From positions 159,186,534 through 159,250,533 of the forward strand of contig OZ005659.1 in the NCBI GenBank assembly GCA_963930645.1: a stretch of 64,000 nucleotides of DNA. The letters run 5' to 3'. Source of the DNA: Salticus scenicus. Its lineage: Eukaryota; Arthropoda; Arachnida; Araneae; Salticidae. Each line of letters starts with the position of its first letter. The first letter of the stretch is position 1. Below are positions 1 to 10,094 of this stretch, piece by piece. The translations under genes and the position numbers were made by a program. The notes under the pieces are model-generated. The model was not told the origin of the DNA and made no database searches. It was given only the letters and a program-made list of their open reading frames with translations.

Positions 1-660
1 ATAAAATTCACTGTTTCGGCAGTTAATTAAAGGTAAAATAATTTTTCATTAAATATATCATGGCAGATTTACGGCCAAAACTTTACTTTTACGGTCAGAG
101 ACCGAAAAGTTTTAACGGTCATTGACCAATTGGTCAAATTTTTTACAGTGACTATTAAAGCAACCAGCGATTTATATTTTTACCAGCATAGTCATTTAAG
201 ATGGATTTAACAGTTGCTGAGTCTAGGAATAATAGTTAACAAGTTTGATGCATTAGATACTTTTCATCACCTCTTTCAAAATTTTGTTATGGGACAAATT
301 AAAAAAATGCAGGAATGGTATCAGAATAATTTCTTCGTATTCCTAAAGTTATTTTTATATTAAATATACGAAGTAGAACACTTCTCCTAACATTGTTCAC
401 ATATAGACTCACATTTCTCCTTACAGTGTCCTCCATTCTTTGGAGACATAATATTTTTTAAGAAACTCCGACGTTTTCAACTGTGGAATATTAGCACACA
501 ATTGCGAATCTTCTCTGTTCTATAAAATGGTTTACAGTATTTCAGGTAATGTGAAAGCAGACAAAAGTATGTTTTTATTTGATAACACTGGTATAAATAT
601 TTTTATAAGAAATCGCGCACTTTAATGTTAAATACATTATTTTACCATGATTTTATTAAC
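1..660. other. Unassigned AT-rich DNA, possible truncated MITE end
   Basis: No coding potential is visible. Bases 60-155 contain a short self-complementary-looking tract (tttacggtcagagaccgaaa, then a segment ending ttacagtga), which resembles the end of a small DNA element, but the other end would lie outside the window. The rest is plain AT-rich sequence. Confidence 0.3.
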
Positions 661-1790
661 TTCGATTCATGTTTGTATGTTTGTTTGTTTGTTTGTTTGT
701 TTGTCAGGTACAAATCTTGAAATCGATTTTTAACTAACTTTCCAACAAGCTAGATATTTGAAACTTTCAGGAGAGCTCAGAACACGGTGACAATACATTT
801 TTTAAATACCTTTAGCCAACTGTTTCGGGTTCCCGCTGCCTTCAGCAGCGTTATCAGTACAGAGATTGCAATCGATTTTTCCCTAACTTTCGGACTAGCA
901 AGACATTTGAAACTTTCAGGATAGCTCAAAACACGGTGACAATACATTTTTTTAATATTTTTAATCAACTGTTTCAGGTCCCTACTGCCTTCGGCGCAAG
1001 CAGTGTTTATATGATTCAACAGAAACTTTATTTAACTAACTTCCCGACAAGCTAGACATTTGAAACTTTCAGAATAGTTCAAAATACGGCGAAAATGCAT
1101 TTTTTAATACTTTTAACCAACTGTTTCGGGTTCCTGCTGCCTTCGTTACCAGTAAAAAGCGTTACCAGGTCCCTACTGCATTCAGCAGCGTTTATATGAT
1201 TCAACAGAAAATTTATGTAACTAACTTCCCGACTAGCTAGACATTTGAAACTTTCAGAATAGTTCAGAACACGGTGAAAATGCATTTTTTAAATATTTTT
1301 AACCAACTGCTCCGGGTTCCAGCTGCCGTTGGCATCGTTATCAGTACAAAGCTTGTAATCGATTTTTCACTAACTTCTCCACTAGCTAGACATTTGAAAC
1401 TTTCAGGATAGCTAAGAATACGGTAACAATACATTTTTTAATACTTTTAGTCAACTGTTTCAGGTCCCTACTGCCTTCGGCAGCGTTTATAGGATTCAAC
1501 AAAAAATTTATTTAACTGACTTCCCGACTAGCTAGACATTTGAAACTTTCAGAATAGTTCAAATACGGTGAAAATGCATTTTTAAATATTTTTAACCAAT
1601 TGCTTCGGTGCCCTGCTGCCTTCGATAGCGTTCCCAGTACAAAGCTTGTAATCAATTTTAACTAACTTCCCTGCCATTTGAAACTTTTATAACAAAACAC
1701 GAGAGCAATGAATTTTTTTAACACTTTTATCCAATTGCTCCGGGTTCCCGCTGTCTTCGGTAGCGTTTATATGATTCAACAGAAAATTTA
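660..1790. repeat. Degenerate tandem array, about 150-bp units behind a (TTTG)n tract
   Basis: A (tttg)n microsatellite at 674-703 is followed by about seven diverged copies of one unit. The marker agctagacatttgaaacttt recurs near 748, 898, 1050, 1235, 1383, 1531 and 1672, so the period is 141-152 bp with one interval of 185 bp. Each unit also carries an 'acggtgaaaatgcattttt' block and a 'tgtttcgggttcc(c/t)gctgcc' block. Short ORFs on the minus strand here only reflect the repeat. Microsatellite followed by tandem units is the plan of DINE-1/Helentron-type elements, but no terminus was identified for this copy. Confidence 0.85.
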
Positions 1791-1896
1791 AAAACATGGT
1801 ATATAAGATCTTTTTATCTTGTAATTATTTTCTACAAAGCTGTAAGAGAATTTGAATAATTATAGTAACAATAGTTTTCATTTGCATCTATCTGTC

Positions 1897-1938
<42 letters not shown>

Positions 1939-1941
<3 letters not shown>

Positions 1942-2110
1942 TATCTTCCAATAAATAATTGGACACATTCTGGTTTAGACGTTTTGTGAAATACCTAGAA
2001 ATGTTCTGTAGAAATCGTCTTGAAACTTTGGTAGTCTAAAGTAAGTGTTATACCTCATATTTTTCAGCAAAAACTGTGTCCTGAAGCGGAAAGGGGACCA
2101 GTAAAAAGTT
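1939..2110. repeat. Tc1/mariner-like terminal inverted repeat, left
   Basis: The segment begins TA|CACTATCTTCCAATAAATAATT. Its sequence through 'acctcatatttttcagcaaaaactgtgtcctgaag' is matched in reverse complement by 9170-9329. The outer box (aataattggacacattc) and the inner box (tgtgtcctgaag) give the two-box IR/DR plan seen in Tc1-family ends. The matching right end lies 7.2 kb away, so either the interior has been enlarged by later insertions or these are two separate end fragments. Confidence 0.6.
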
Positions 2111-2246
2111 AAACAAACACAAAATGTTTTGATTACCCTGTAAAACGAAATGTTTTAAATGGCTTTTGGCTGTATCATGGGATTATGAAGATTTTTCTCA
2201 TTATCTGTATAAATTTGTATGAGGCTACCACATATATTCACGGATA

Positions 2247-2280
<34 letters not shown>

Positions 2281-2284
2281 TTTT

Positions 2285-3090
2285 TTTCAAAAGAAGAAAA
2301 AGCACTTTTATTAATTATAACACATAAGGTATCACACCAATGCAATTGCATTAAAAAAAAAATTACATACTACATTACACACACTAGACACAGTATACTG
2401 CAATCACAATGAAAAATATTTCAATATCTTACGAAATACGAGAATTTTTACTAAAAACTTCTTAAGTATGCATGTGCTAGCTTTAAAAAAATTTCATTTA
2501 CATAATTTAATAGCCAAAGGTATTGAGCTATTTATACAAACACTCCGAATAAATATCCGGTAAATAAAAAAAATAAATAAAAAAATAAATAAATAAACAG
2601 AATTTCACTTCTCTCTCAAAATGAAAGCTAAACTACAAGGAGTTTTACTCACATATTTATTTTGATTCAATCAATGCCCAATGGTAATAGAAGGTTTTCT
2701 GACTGTAAATAAACACTGAAAAAAACCCTACTTTTTTTTTTTTTTTTTTTTTTTTGAAGAAGAAGAAGAAAAAGAAGAAGAACTTAAATTTAGTTCATTC
2801 TATCTCTCATAACTTTTTGAATTTACACGATATTCGTCTAGGGGTTTTATATACGTTGCCCATTTTTTTTTTTTTTTTTTGGCTATTAAATTATGATAAT
2901 ATTTTTTTTTTTTAAATTGCGGCATGCGTAGTTAAATATTTAGTAAAAATGCTCATATTTCGTAAGATATTTAGGAATTTTTTATTCTGATTGCAGTATG
3001 TTGTGTCTAATGTAGCATACCATTTTTTTTAAACTAACTTTGCAATGGGTCTAATACCTATAACTAAAAAAGTGATTTTTTTCCCCTTCT
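2285..3090. mobile_element. Foldback (long inverted repeat) element
   Basis: Two imperfect arms of about 220 bp face each other. The left arm (about 2295-2520) includes gtatactgcaatcacaatg, atatcttacgaaatacgaga and cataatttaatagcc. The right arm (about 2870-3085) carries their reverse complements (cattgcgattgcagtatg-like, ctcatatttcgtaagatat, ggctattaaattatg). The middle holds poly-T, (gaa)n and AT-rich DNA. No ORF of note and no clear target duplication are visible, so this is a non-autonomous foldback or MITE-type element of unknown superfamily. Confidence 0.7.
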
Positions 3091-3727
3091 TTTTGCAATT
3101 TAAATTTAAATATATACTAGCTGACCCGACAAACGTTGTTTTGTCATTTAAATTATTTCTAGAGAATATTTTGCTAGAAAAAAAATAACTAACTTATTGT
3201 AAGTGTGTAAGGATGTGGTATATAAGTGAAACAGGTATGGAGCGCTGGGAACGGTGACTTGAATTCCGATTATAACGTAAAAGAAGTAATTACCGAAATT
3301 TTCGCTACTTGCTTCTTGATACTTGCTACTTGGTACTTTCTACTTGCTACTTTTTATTTAAAACCTCCGCTGAATGTCGAACAGCACAAAATTTTATTTC
3401 ATACGGCAAATATTTCAATTTATGAGAGAATCTCTGATAGCAACGAATTTCACATAAAAATTCCGTCTTTTTTGAATAAGCTGTAACAATCTGAACCGAT
3501 TTGATGAAAATTTTTATCAAAAAGTTATCACAATATCTAACATCATTACATGTACATTTAACACAATTCAATCAATCGATGCATCTGAGTATGTGTATAG
3601 TATGAGCGAAGTGAATTGTAGAGTTGGTATTAAATAAAAACTTAAACTCGTTTTAATTAAAGGTGAAAAAGTTGAAACTCAATTTATTTTATAACAGGTA
3701 TATTTTTTTAATCTACAAAAACTGAAT

Positions 3728-3885
3728 TTACCGTAATGCCATTGGATGTACAATATTTTTGGTTAATCCTTGAGGAGTATACACAAACAAATTCGAAGGT
3801 TTTCCAACCCTGGAACACGCAACATATAATTGGCCGTGAGAAAAGCACGGATTTTCTAAATCTAAGCCACAAATTGGGACCCTTT
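3728..3885 (-). pseudogene. Helitron Pif1-type helicase, C-terminal fragment
   Basis: The minus strand reads in one frame through the motif block NPCFSHGQLYVACSRVGKPS, then a short tail (LFVYTPQG..KNIVHPMAL) to a TAA at 3730-3728. This is the conserved C-terminus of the Pif1-like helicase domain of Helitron RepHel proteins, which unwinds DNA during rolling-circle transposition. Only about 50 residues remain; the Walker motifs, Rep endonuclease HUH motif and everything else upstream are absent. An open frame on the opposite strand across the same bases is a shadow. The position close to the element's 3' end agrees with the gene order of autonomous Helitrons. Confidence 0.85.
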
Positions 3886-4308
3886 AGTGACTTTAAAAAC
3901 TTTAAGCCATTTTTGCGATGAATTGAAATGGCTATCTCAATTGTGGAACTAAAGATCTTGGCGAGAAGCGTCCGAGCTACTTCGGTGCTAAATTTAAAAT
4001 TTTGCCAAAGGGATCCGATACTAAAGGTGTTCCATACAAAAAATAAATAAATATAATATAATAAATTAGCTACACAAATAAATTTGTAGGTTAGGGTGGT
4101 TGTTAATCAACGCGCGTGTAAATTTGATAGAAAATTATATAAAATACTCACTCCAATTCCGCACCCAATTTGCAAAATGTATAGTTTTTTATGCACACTT
4201 CAAAACTCTTCAAACACTAATTACATCTTGATGTAATATTTCAATTAGGACACAATTTTTTGTATAACAATAATAACACGAAGTTACAAAATATTTTCCT
4301 GAATTTGA

Positions 4309-5083
4309 TCGCAGCACCAACTGACGGGACAAACTGGAATTACAATAGAATATACGCAAGCGAAGTGTGACGTCACTGACCGTCAGTGGATGCAAGAAAA
4401 AGATTTCCTATGTTAATCTCCCATTGGATTTTTTATAAAAATTTATTAAAAATCGAGGAAAATTATTTCTCGATTTTAATCCCCGTATTTGGGTATAGAT
4501 ATGTATTAGTTATCGTATGCATGTGTTAGATTGAGTTATTTTGCTCTCAAATTGACAAAATTTTAATTTAAATTTTCAAAATTCTGTCTTCCTTGGCGTT
4601 TTTTGTATTTGACGATCAAAAACGTAATACGAAAATAAACATGCCCGATGTATATTTTCGTAATATGTATTGTACGAAAATGTTTCATATTATTCATTAC
4701 TCTCTCAATATAAGTTGTTGAAATAACCATTATTTTTGAAAGAAATTAAATATGTTCGCCAGATGATATGGCGATATTTTTTTCCGCCAAGGATGACAGA
4801 GTTTTGAGATTAAAAATTCAAATTTTATCAAATTTACAGCAAAAACAACTCAATCTAACGCATACACATGATAACTAATACATATCTATACTCAAATATG
4901 GGGATTAAAATAGGGAAATAATTTTCCTCGATATTTTGTAATGTTTTACAAAAAATCCAATGGGCTATTAACATAGGAAATATTTTTTTTTGAAACCACC
5001 GACGGCCAGTGACGTCATCACTTCGCTTGCGTATTATTGAATATTCTATACTACGATCGTATCCCAGTCTGCCGGATCCAATG
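4309..5083. mobile_element. Imperfect palindrome nested in the Helitron
   Basis: The arms are about 4320-4620 and 4770-5075. The left arm has atacgcaagcgaagtgtgac, a gtcactgaccgtcagtgg block, cctatgttaatctcccattg and gtatagatatgtattagtta; the right arm carries each in reverse complement. The loop is about 150 bp of AT-rich DNA. No ORF is present. It behaves like a foldback/MITE inserted in the Helitron, or a long hairpin of the Helitron itself. Target duplications could not be fixed. Confidence 0.75.
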
Positions 5084-5319
5084 TGAAACATTCCAAAATC
5101 AACAACAATTTATAAGTGATAAATTAATTAAATAAACAATTTAAATTGGACTGAATTGTAAATCTACACCATTCTCGAATCCACCTGAAGGCACATAAAA
5201 CATTTCATTAAACTCGGTCCAGCCGTTTAGGAGGAGTTCAGTGACATACACACCCTTAAAAGAAATATATATATAAAGATAAATACAAAGGCACAGCTTT
5301 AGTATAGACCTCCCCCCAC

Positions 5320-5446
5320 CCCCTTGTCGACTTTAAATATTTTTGGCCATTTTTGCGATGAATTAACATGGCTATATCTGCCAAATTTCAAATTTTTCCA
5401 AACTAAAGCTGTTCTATACAAAAAAAAAAAAAAAAAAAAAAAAAAA
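5320..5446. repeat. Second copy of a Helitron internal segment
   Basis: The block ggccatttttgcgatgaatt, followed by catggctat and ending in ctatacaaaaaa, repeats the block at about 3885-4045 inside the Helitron (catttttgcgatgaattgaa ... ccatacaaaaaa) in the same orientation. It lies just outside the Helitron's 5' terminus, so it is probably the remains of a neighbouring related Helitron copy. It ends in a poly-A run. Confidence 0.55.
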
Positions 5447-5894
5447 ACTGTTTTATGATATATACAAAATAAAAATAAAAAATTCTAATAAATTCGAAAT
5501 TATTACTATTTACAATTAAGGTGAAAACATAAAAGAACCTTTATAAGTTACATATAAAGTATCAATTAAAACGGAAATTTTGCTTTACTGTAGAAAAGAA
5601 AAGTACTACTAAATTAAATAAAAATTTTAAGCTAATACCAAGTATCTCTATGAAAATATTTATTTACACGCGAATATTTTCATAGTATATTATTATTTTT
5701 TTTTCTAATTTCTATTGTTTATCACGCGAAATTAAAAATATTTTATTTCCGGAAAAAAATAAACAAACGTGAATTTTGTTTATTTTGGCATCAAATATAT
5801 TTTTCTTTTTAATCATTTTAAAGTTAAAATGGAGTTTTTATTTAATAATGGAGTTTATATAATTAATGGAGTTTTTATTTAATATCAAAAGTTT

Positions 5895-5895
<1 letters not shown>

Positions 5896-5937
<42 letters not shown>

Positions 5938-5960
5938 TATATATATATATATATATATGT

Positions 5961-6026
<66 letters not shown>

Positions 6027-6027
6027 A
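5896..6027. repeat. (TA)n/(TG)n compound microsatellite
   Basis: Nearly continuous TA dinucleotides with two short interruptions (aggtat) pass directly into (gt)n at 6003-6027. The tyrosine/isoleucine ORFs here are artefacts of the repeat. Confidence 0.95.
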
Positions 6028-6630
6028 TAACGCTTTTTCCCATGTATAGTTGTGAACACGATAACTGGAATAATTTTTATTTAAATTCAACCAGCTCGGG
6101 ATATGTTGTCAGGACAGTAAATATCTCGGTCGAGTTTGTAGATGGGGTACCCTGCTCAAAGGGGGTGGAAATGGTGGGGGTGGAAATTTTCATTTGCCCA
6201 TAATTTCTTTAATATTGAAAATAGGAAAATACTTCAAATCAGGCGATTTACCGCCTTACCCTAAAGAACAACTTTTGTATTTAAACTTTTTCGATAACTT
6301 CAATTGTTAAACTTCAATTGTTCAAGTTAAAAAGTGATTTTTCTTGTGATGAAGCCGACATTTTCTATAGCTTTCATTGCAAAAATTTATAATCTGATGC
6401 TTATGTCACGTGACAATGATAATAAAAAAGATCACTGAAAATATAATAAAATTTTAATCACGTTTTTAAACAATATAATAATCTGATTAAAAAAAAAAAA
6501 AGTTTAATTTAATAGAAAATATGACGTCACAATTACAACAATGTACTAAGAAAAATGAAATAAAATTTTATCCGCGATTTTAAAGATATAAAATAAAAGT
6601 TAATAAAAAATATATATAAATATATTTAAA
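6028..6630. other. Gene-free AT-rich DNA
   Basis: Nothing coding is seen. There is a small purine-rich patch at 6143-6184 and a short direct duplication (aacttcaattgtt) near 6298-6320. Confidence 0.5.
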
Positions 6631-6748
6631 GGGGACTAATGTGCAAGTTGAACCTAACGGGACAACGGGACTAAAGTGAAAGTTGTACATCAAGGGACTA
6701 ATGTGAAAGTTGTAACTCACGGGACTAATGTGCAAGTTGCACCGAACG
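6631..6748. repeat. Short tandem repeat, four units of 27-36 bp
   Basis: The motif gggactaatgtg(c/a)aagttg starts at 6632, 6667, 6694 and 6721, separated by variable tails. It contains no ORF. Confidence 0.85.
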
Positions 6749-8320
6749 AACAAAGTATTTCTTTCAACGAAAATGCCTACTAACCCTGGACGATAGGTCT
6801 AATATATCGTATCATATTATGTATCGTATTTATCGTAATATAACTCAATACTCATTTCGCTTCCTTCTTCGACTCGTTTTAATACGCATTTTTTATATGC
6901 ATCAGCAGCCTACGAAAAACAAAAACATTAAATCATTAAATTCATTTTTTTTACTTATTTTTATTTCATATTATTTCACGCGCACTTTTTATTTCCTAAT
7001 TCAAAATTATTTTAAAAAACTTTTTCGATATCGCTTGTAACGATACTGATTACTATTAATTTTCTTTTCGTTTTATTTCAATAATAATAATAATAATAAT
7101 AAAGATTTTGATGAAATTCTGGCAAAAGCAGAATTTAGTTTAGAACGGAGAACTATTAGTTTTTTTTTTTTTTTTTTTTTTTTTCAAATTATAACATCGC
7201 TTTCAAATTATTCAATTATATTTTCGATAAATTTTAGATTTCGACAGATGTCCAACTATTGAAATCGACAACGCAAAAATCCCAGATTGATTCTTATAGG
7301 CTCTCAGTCCTAATAAGTAAATAAAATCAACATATCTTAGGGTTAAGCAGATTTAGACTTAGCTTTATGACATAGATGCTATAAAGTAAAAGATAAATGT
7401 CATCGAAAAAAAAAAAAAAAAAAAAATCTTGTAAATCGAAGCTAAATGAATTAAATTGGCCTGGTAGAAAAGGTAATAAATTTGGGGACATTTAGGTATC
7501 CCTTTAACAAATGAACTAGGGACGATTTTAAAGAATTTTCTCGTTGAAGTTTATTTTCATGAAAATTTAAATTTTAATTGAAATATTTCATTACTCGAAT
7601 TCCCTTATTTTGATAAATAAAATTATACCATTAAAAAAAATAATAATAATAAAGAACACTCTTTTATTGAAAAATGAACTAATAAATGTTTTAGAAAAAT
7701 TTTACATACTTTTAAATCTTTATATAAAAAAATTAATTGTTGCATTATATAACATTATACAAATATATTGTTGCATTATATAACATTATACAAATTGCAT
7801 TATAACATTATAACATTATACAAATACATCCAAATCCTGTGTCACATACGATAGTTTTGTATAAGTACAGATTTTTTGTTTGCCCTTAGAACCTGCCCCT
7901 GATGGCAAAAGTGCTTGGAAACACTTGTATCTAGTATTGTCATTGATTATGAAGTCGTGTGTAAAATTTCAGGCCCTTTGGACAACAAGAAGTTGCCGAA
8001 AATTGAATTGCAAAATTCCGTTACATACATTAATAGTTGCATCATATCAAGTTAATAAAAGTGTGTTAATTAAAAACCTTGTTAAACGCTTTAATTAATC
8101 ATTTAAAAATATAAAATTAAAATAATGCGTTAATCTTAATACAAATATCGTTTGTGGTGAATAGTTTAGAATGTCAGTTTAGGCAAGAATTTAAAATTTA
8201 CAACTGAGAGTAATACGTTACAGATTCCTTTGAGTTTTTATCTTGTCGAAACAAGATATTGGTCTGTGAAAAGATATGAGGTTTTCGCGTGGAAAGAAAA
8301 TATAATGACGCCAAAGCTGC
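6749..8320. other. Gene-free AT-rich DNA with simple repeats
   Basis: Holds (aat)n at 7079-7102, poly-T at 7161-7184, poly-A at 7409-7427 and a small tandem duplication of ttgcattatataacattata at 7738-7826. A patch at 7880-8030 is less AT-rich and could be old repeat, but I recognise no family and its ORF is short. Confidence 0.45.
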
Positions 8321-8321
8321 C

Positions 8322-8460
8322 TTTTTCCATCCCCAAGCTCGCCAAATTTTGTCGCCAAGTCAAAAATTTCGTCGTCAACTATCAACTTTTGCCGCCAAAT
8401 CACACATTTCATTGCTAAGTCGCAAGTTTTGTCCCCAAAATCTCGCCAAATTATACAATT
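8322..8460. repeat. Degenerate short tandem repeat (tcgccaaattttg type)
   Basis: About six diverged copies of a roughly 21-bp motif, (t)cgccaaatttt(g/c)(t/c)cgccaagt, run through the segment. Overlapping short ORFs on both strands arise from the repeat. A loosely similar patch (cgccaa, gccaattttctcgccac) lies at 28755-28900. Confidence 0.6.
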
Positions 8461-9169
8461 TACTAAATTCATAACAATTAACATTGAAATTCAGCGGTGC
8501 CAAATGGTCCAATGTTAACTAACGTTAATGTTAATGTTCCAGCTTATGCGAACCAAAACAGTTTCACTTTACAATTTTTACTCATCTCACAATAAGAATC
8601 ACAAAAACACAATACAAAACTTTCAATAATTCAATAAAAATTACAATGAAATAACTATCCAAAAACCGCTACCACTTCTCTGTATTTGACTTGACCATAG
8701 CAACGTCAGGCTTACCAGAACTAGTAAGAACACAAGTGCATTTTCACGTTTCTATTACTTTTTCCTTCAAAAGAAAGATACTGAACAACAGTTATATGGA
8801 TTTTAAATAAAAAATATAATTTAATAAACTTGGGTGGGGAGGGGGGTGTAGCTCAATAGCCCCCTCCGGGATTCACCATTGCTGGGATTGTATATCTTTA
8901 AGGCTTTTATTTGTTGAATGATTATGAGCTTGAATTTTAAAAAATTGAAACTTTTACAAACCAATAAATTTAGCCTAAAATTTTAAATAGAATGAATAAA
9001 ACCCTTTTGCAGCTGAAAATTAAATTTCTTTAAAACAGAATAGCTACGTAAATAATGCAATGTGAGGGAACAAAGCCATTCGCTAGGTATTAATGCATAT
9101 GTAAAATTTCTTTACAATTGTAACATTAACGCAAAGGAATCTACCTTTTCCTTTAAGCTTGCCGAAAAG
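8461..9169. other. Gene-free DNA, nothing recognised
   Basis: AT-rich, with one GC-rich patch at 8831-8880 that has no tRNA box pattern or ORF. Confidence 0.4.
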
Positions 9170-9329
9170 GGATTTTTTTTTCATCTTCAGGACACAACAT
9201 TTGTTAAAATGTATGAGGTATAACCTGTTTTTTTACTAGCAAATTATCAAGATGATTCCTGAAGTCCTTTAATAGATATTTGACAAAACACCTAAATTCG
9301 AATGTGCCCAAATACTTATTGGTAGAGTG
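9170..9329. repeat. Tc1/mariner-like terminal inverted repeat, right
   Basis: This is the reverse complement of the left repeat at 1939-2110. It runs from ttcaggacacaac through tgtatgaggtataacct to acttattggtagagtg, followed by TA at 9330-9331. A transposase relic between the two ends was not found. Confidence 0.6.
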
Positions 9330-10086
9330 TATATGTAATATATAATGACAAGCGTTTATTATAACTATAAAATCATAAATGCATATAAATATTTTTTAAC
9401 AATTATTTTTCTCTTTGTAAATTATTTTTCATGAGTACTTATAGAGTTCTTATTAACGTTACTATTATTATTCATGAAAGAAAAAAACATTAATACAGAG
9501 ATAGGTATGTTTTTATGCAAATAAAATTTTACTTTTAAAGTTTTATAAATATTTTATTTTTCAAAAATCGTTTGAGATAAATTATACATTTAGAAAAATA
9601 TTTATAAGAACATATATTATATAGAAAATACAGAACAGTTTAAAAACTAGAAAAGGTGAACTTTATTTATTTATTTATTTATTTTTGAAGTAAATTCTAG
9701 AAACCATCAATTCTGTTTTAAAAAGTACTTGCATAAAAAAAGTCATTCAGAAAGCTCTTAACGGATTTCTTTTATAAGATGAACAACGTTTTCTTTTTTA
9801 TTACGCTCAAATTAAGGAGAACATATAATTTTTTTTATATAATAATTTTAGCCCAGTTTAACATATTTATAGTTGTAAAACATTCAAGATAATGTCTTTC
9901 TTTCAACTCCGAAAAAACAGGTAATCAAGTAATTTTTAAATTTTTATGAAATGTAAGCTAATTAACTGTTTTACAAATTAAATGCACTAAATCATGAACT
10001 TCTAAATATTGTCATATGATGGTTAAACATAGAAAAAGGAAGCACTAGTACGGACGAAATATGCTCCTGATATTTTCTTGATAAAT
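9330..10086. other. Gene-free AT-rich DNA
   Basis: Contains a (ttta)n run at 9664-9686 and nothing else that I recognise. Confidence 0.45.
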
Positions 10087-10094
10087 TTGTCTAG

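Larger units (their letters stand above)
3117..5279 (-). mobile_element. Helitron, minus strand, with nested palindrome
   Basis: Read on the minus strand, the element starts A|TC at 5279-5278 and ends CTAG|T at 3120-3117. These are the canonical Helitron termini and the A/T insertion site. About 11 nt before the CTAG is a hairpin (GACAAA, loop, TTTGTC), as expected at a Helitron 3' end. A C-terminal Helitron helicase relic lies at 3728-3885 on the same strand. Subterminal blocks such as tcggtccagccgtttaggag near 5218 match those I know from widespread arthropod Helitron families. Most of the Rep/helicase ORF is missing. A 0.77-kb palindrome (4309-5083) is nested inside. Confidence 0.85.

Noticed and set aside
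3226..3486. 86-codon ORF as a membrane protein gene
   Set aside because: It sits in the 3' non-coding end of the Helitron, opposite to the strand of its helicase relic, and has no known pattern.
3736..3921. 61-codon plus-strand ORF
   Set aside because: It is the antisense shadow of the Helitron helicase C-terminus on the minus strand.
8831..8880. tRNA or SINE head
   Set aside because: It has no B-box match and no foldable acceptor stem by eye.
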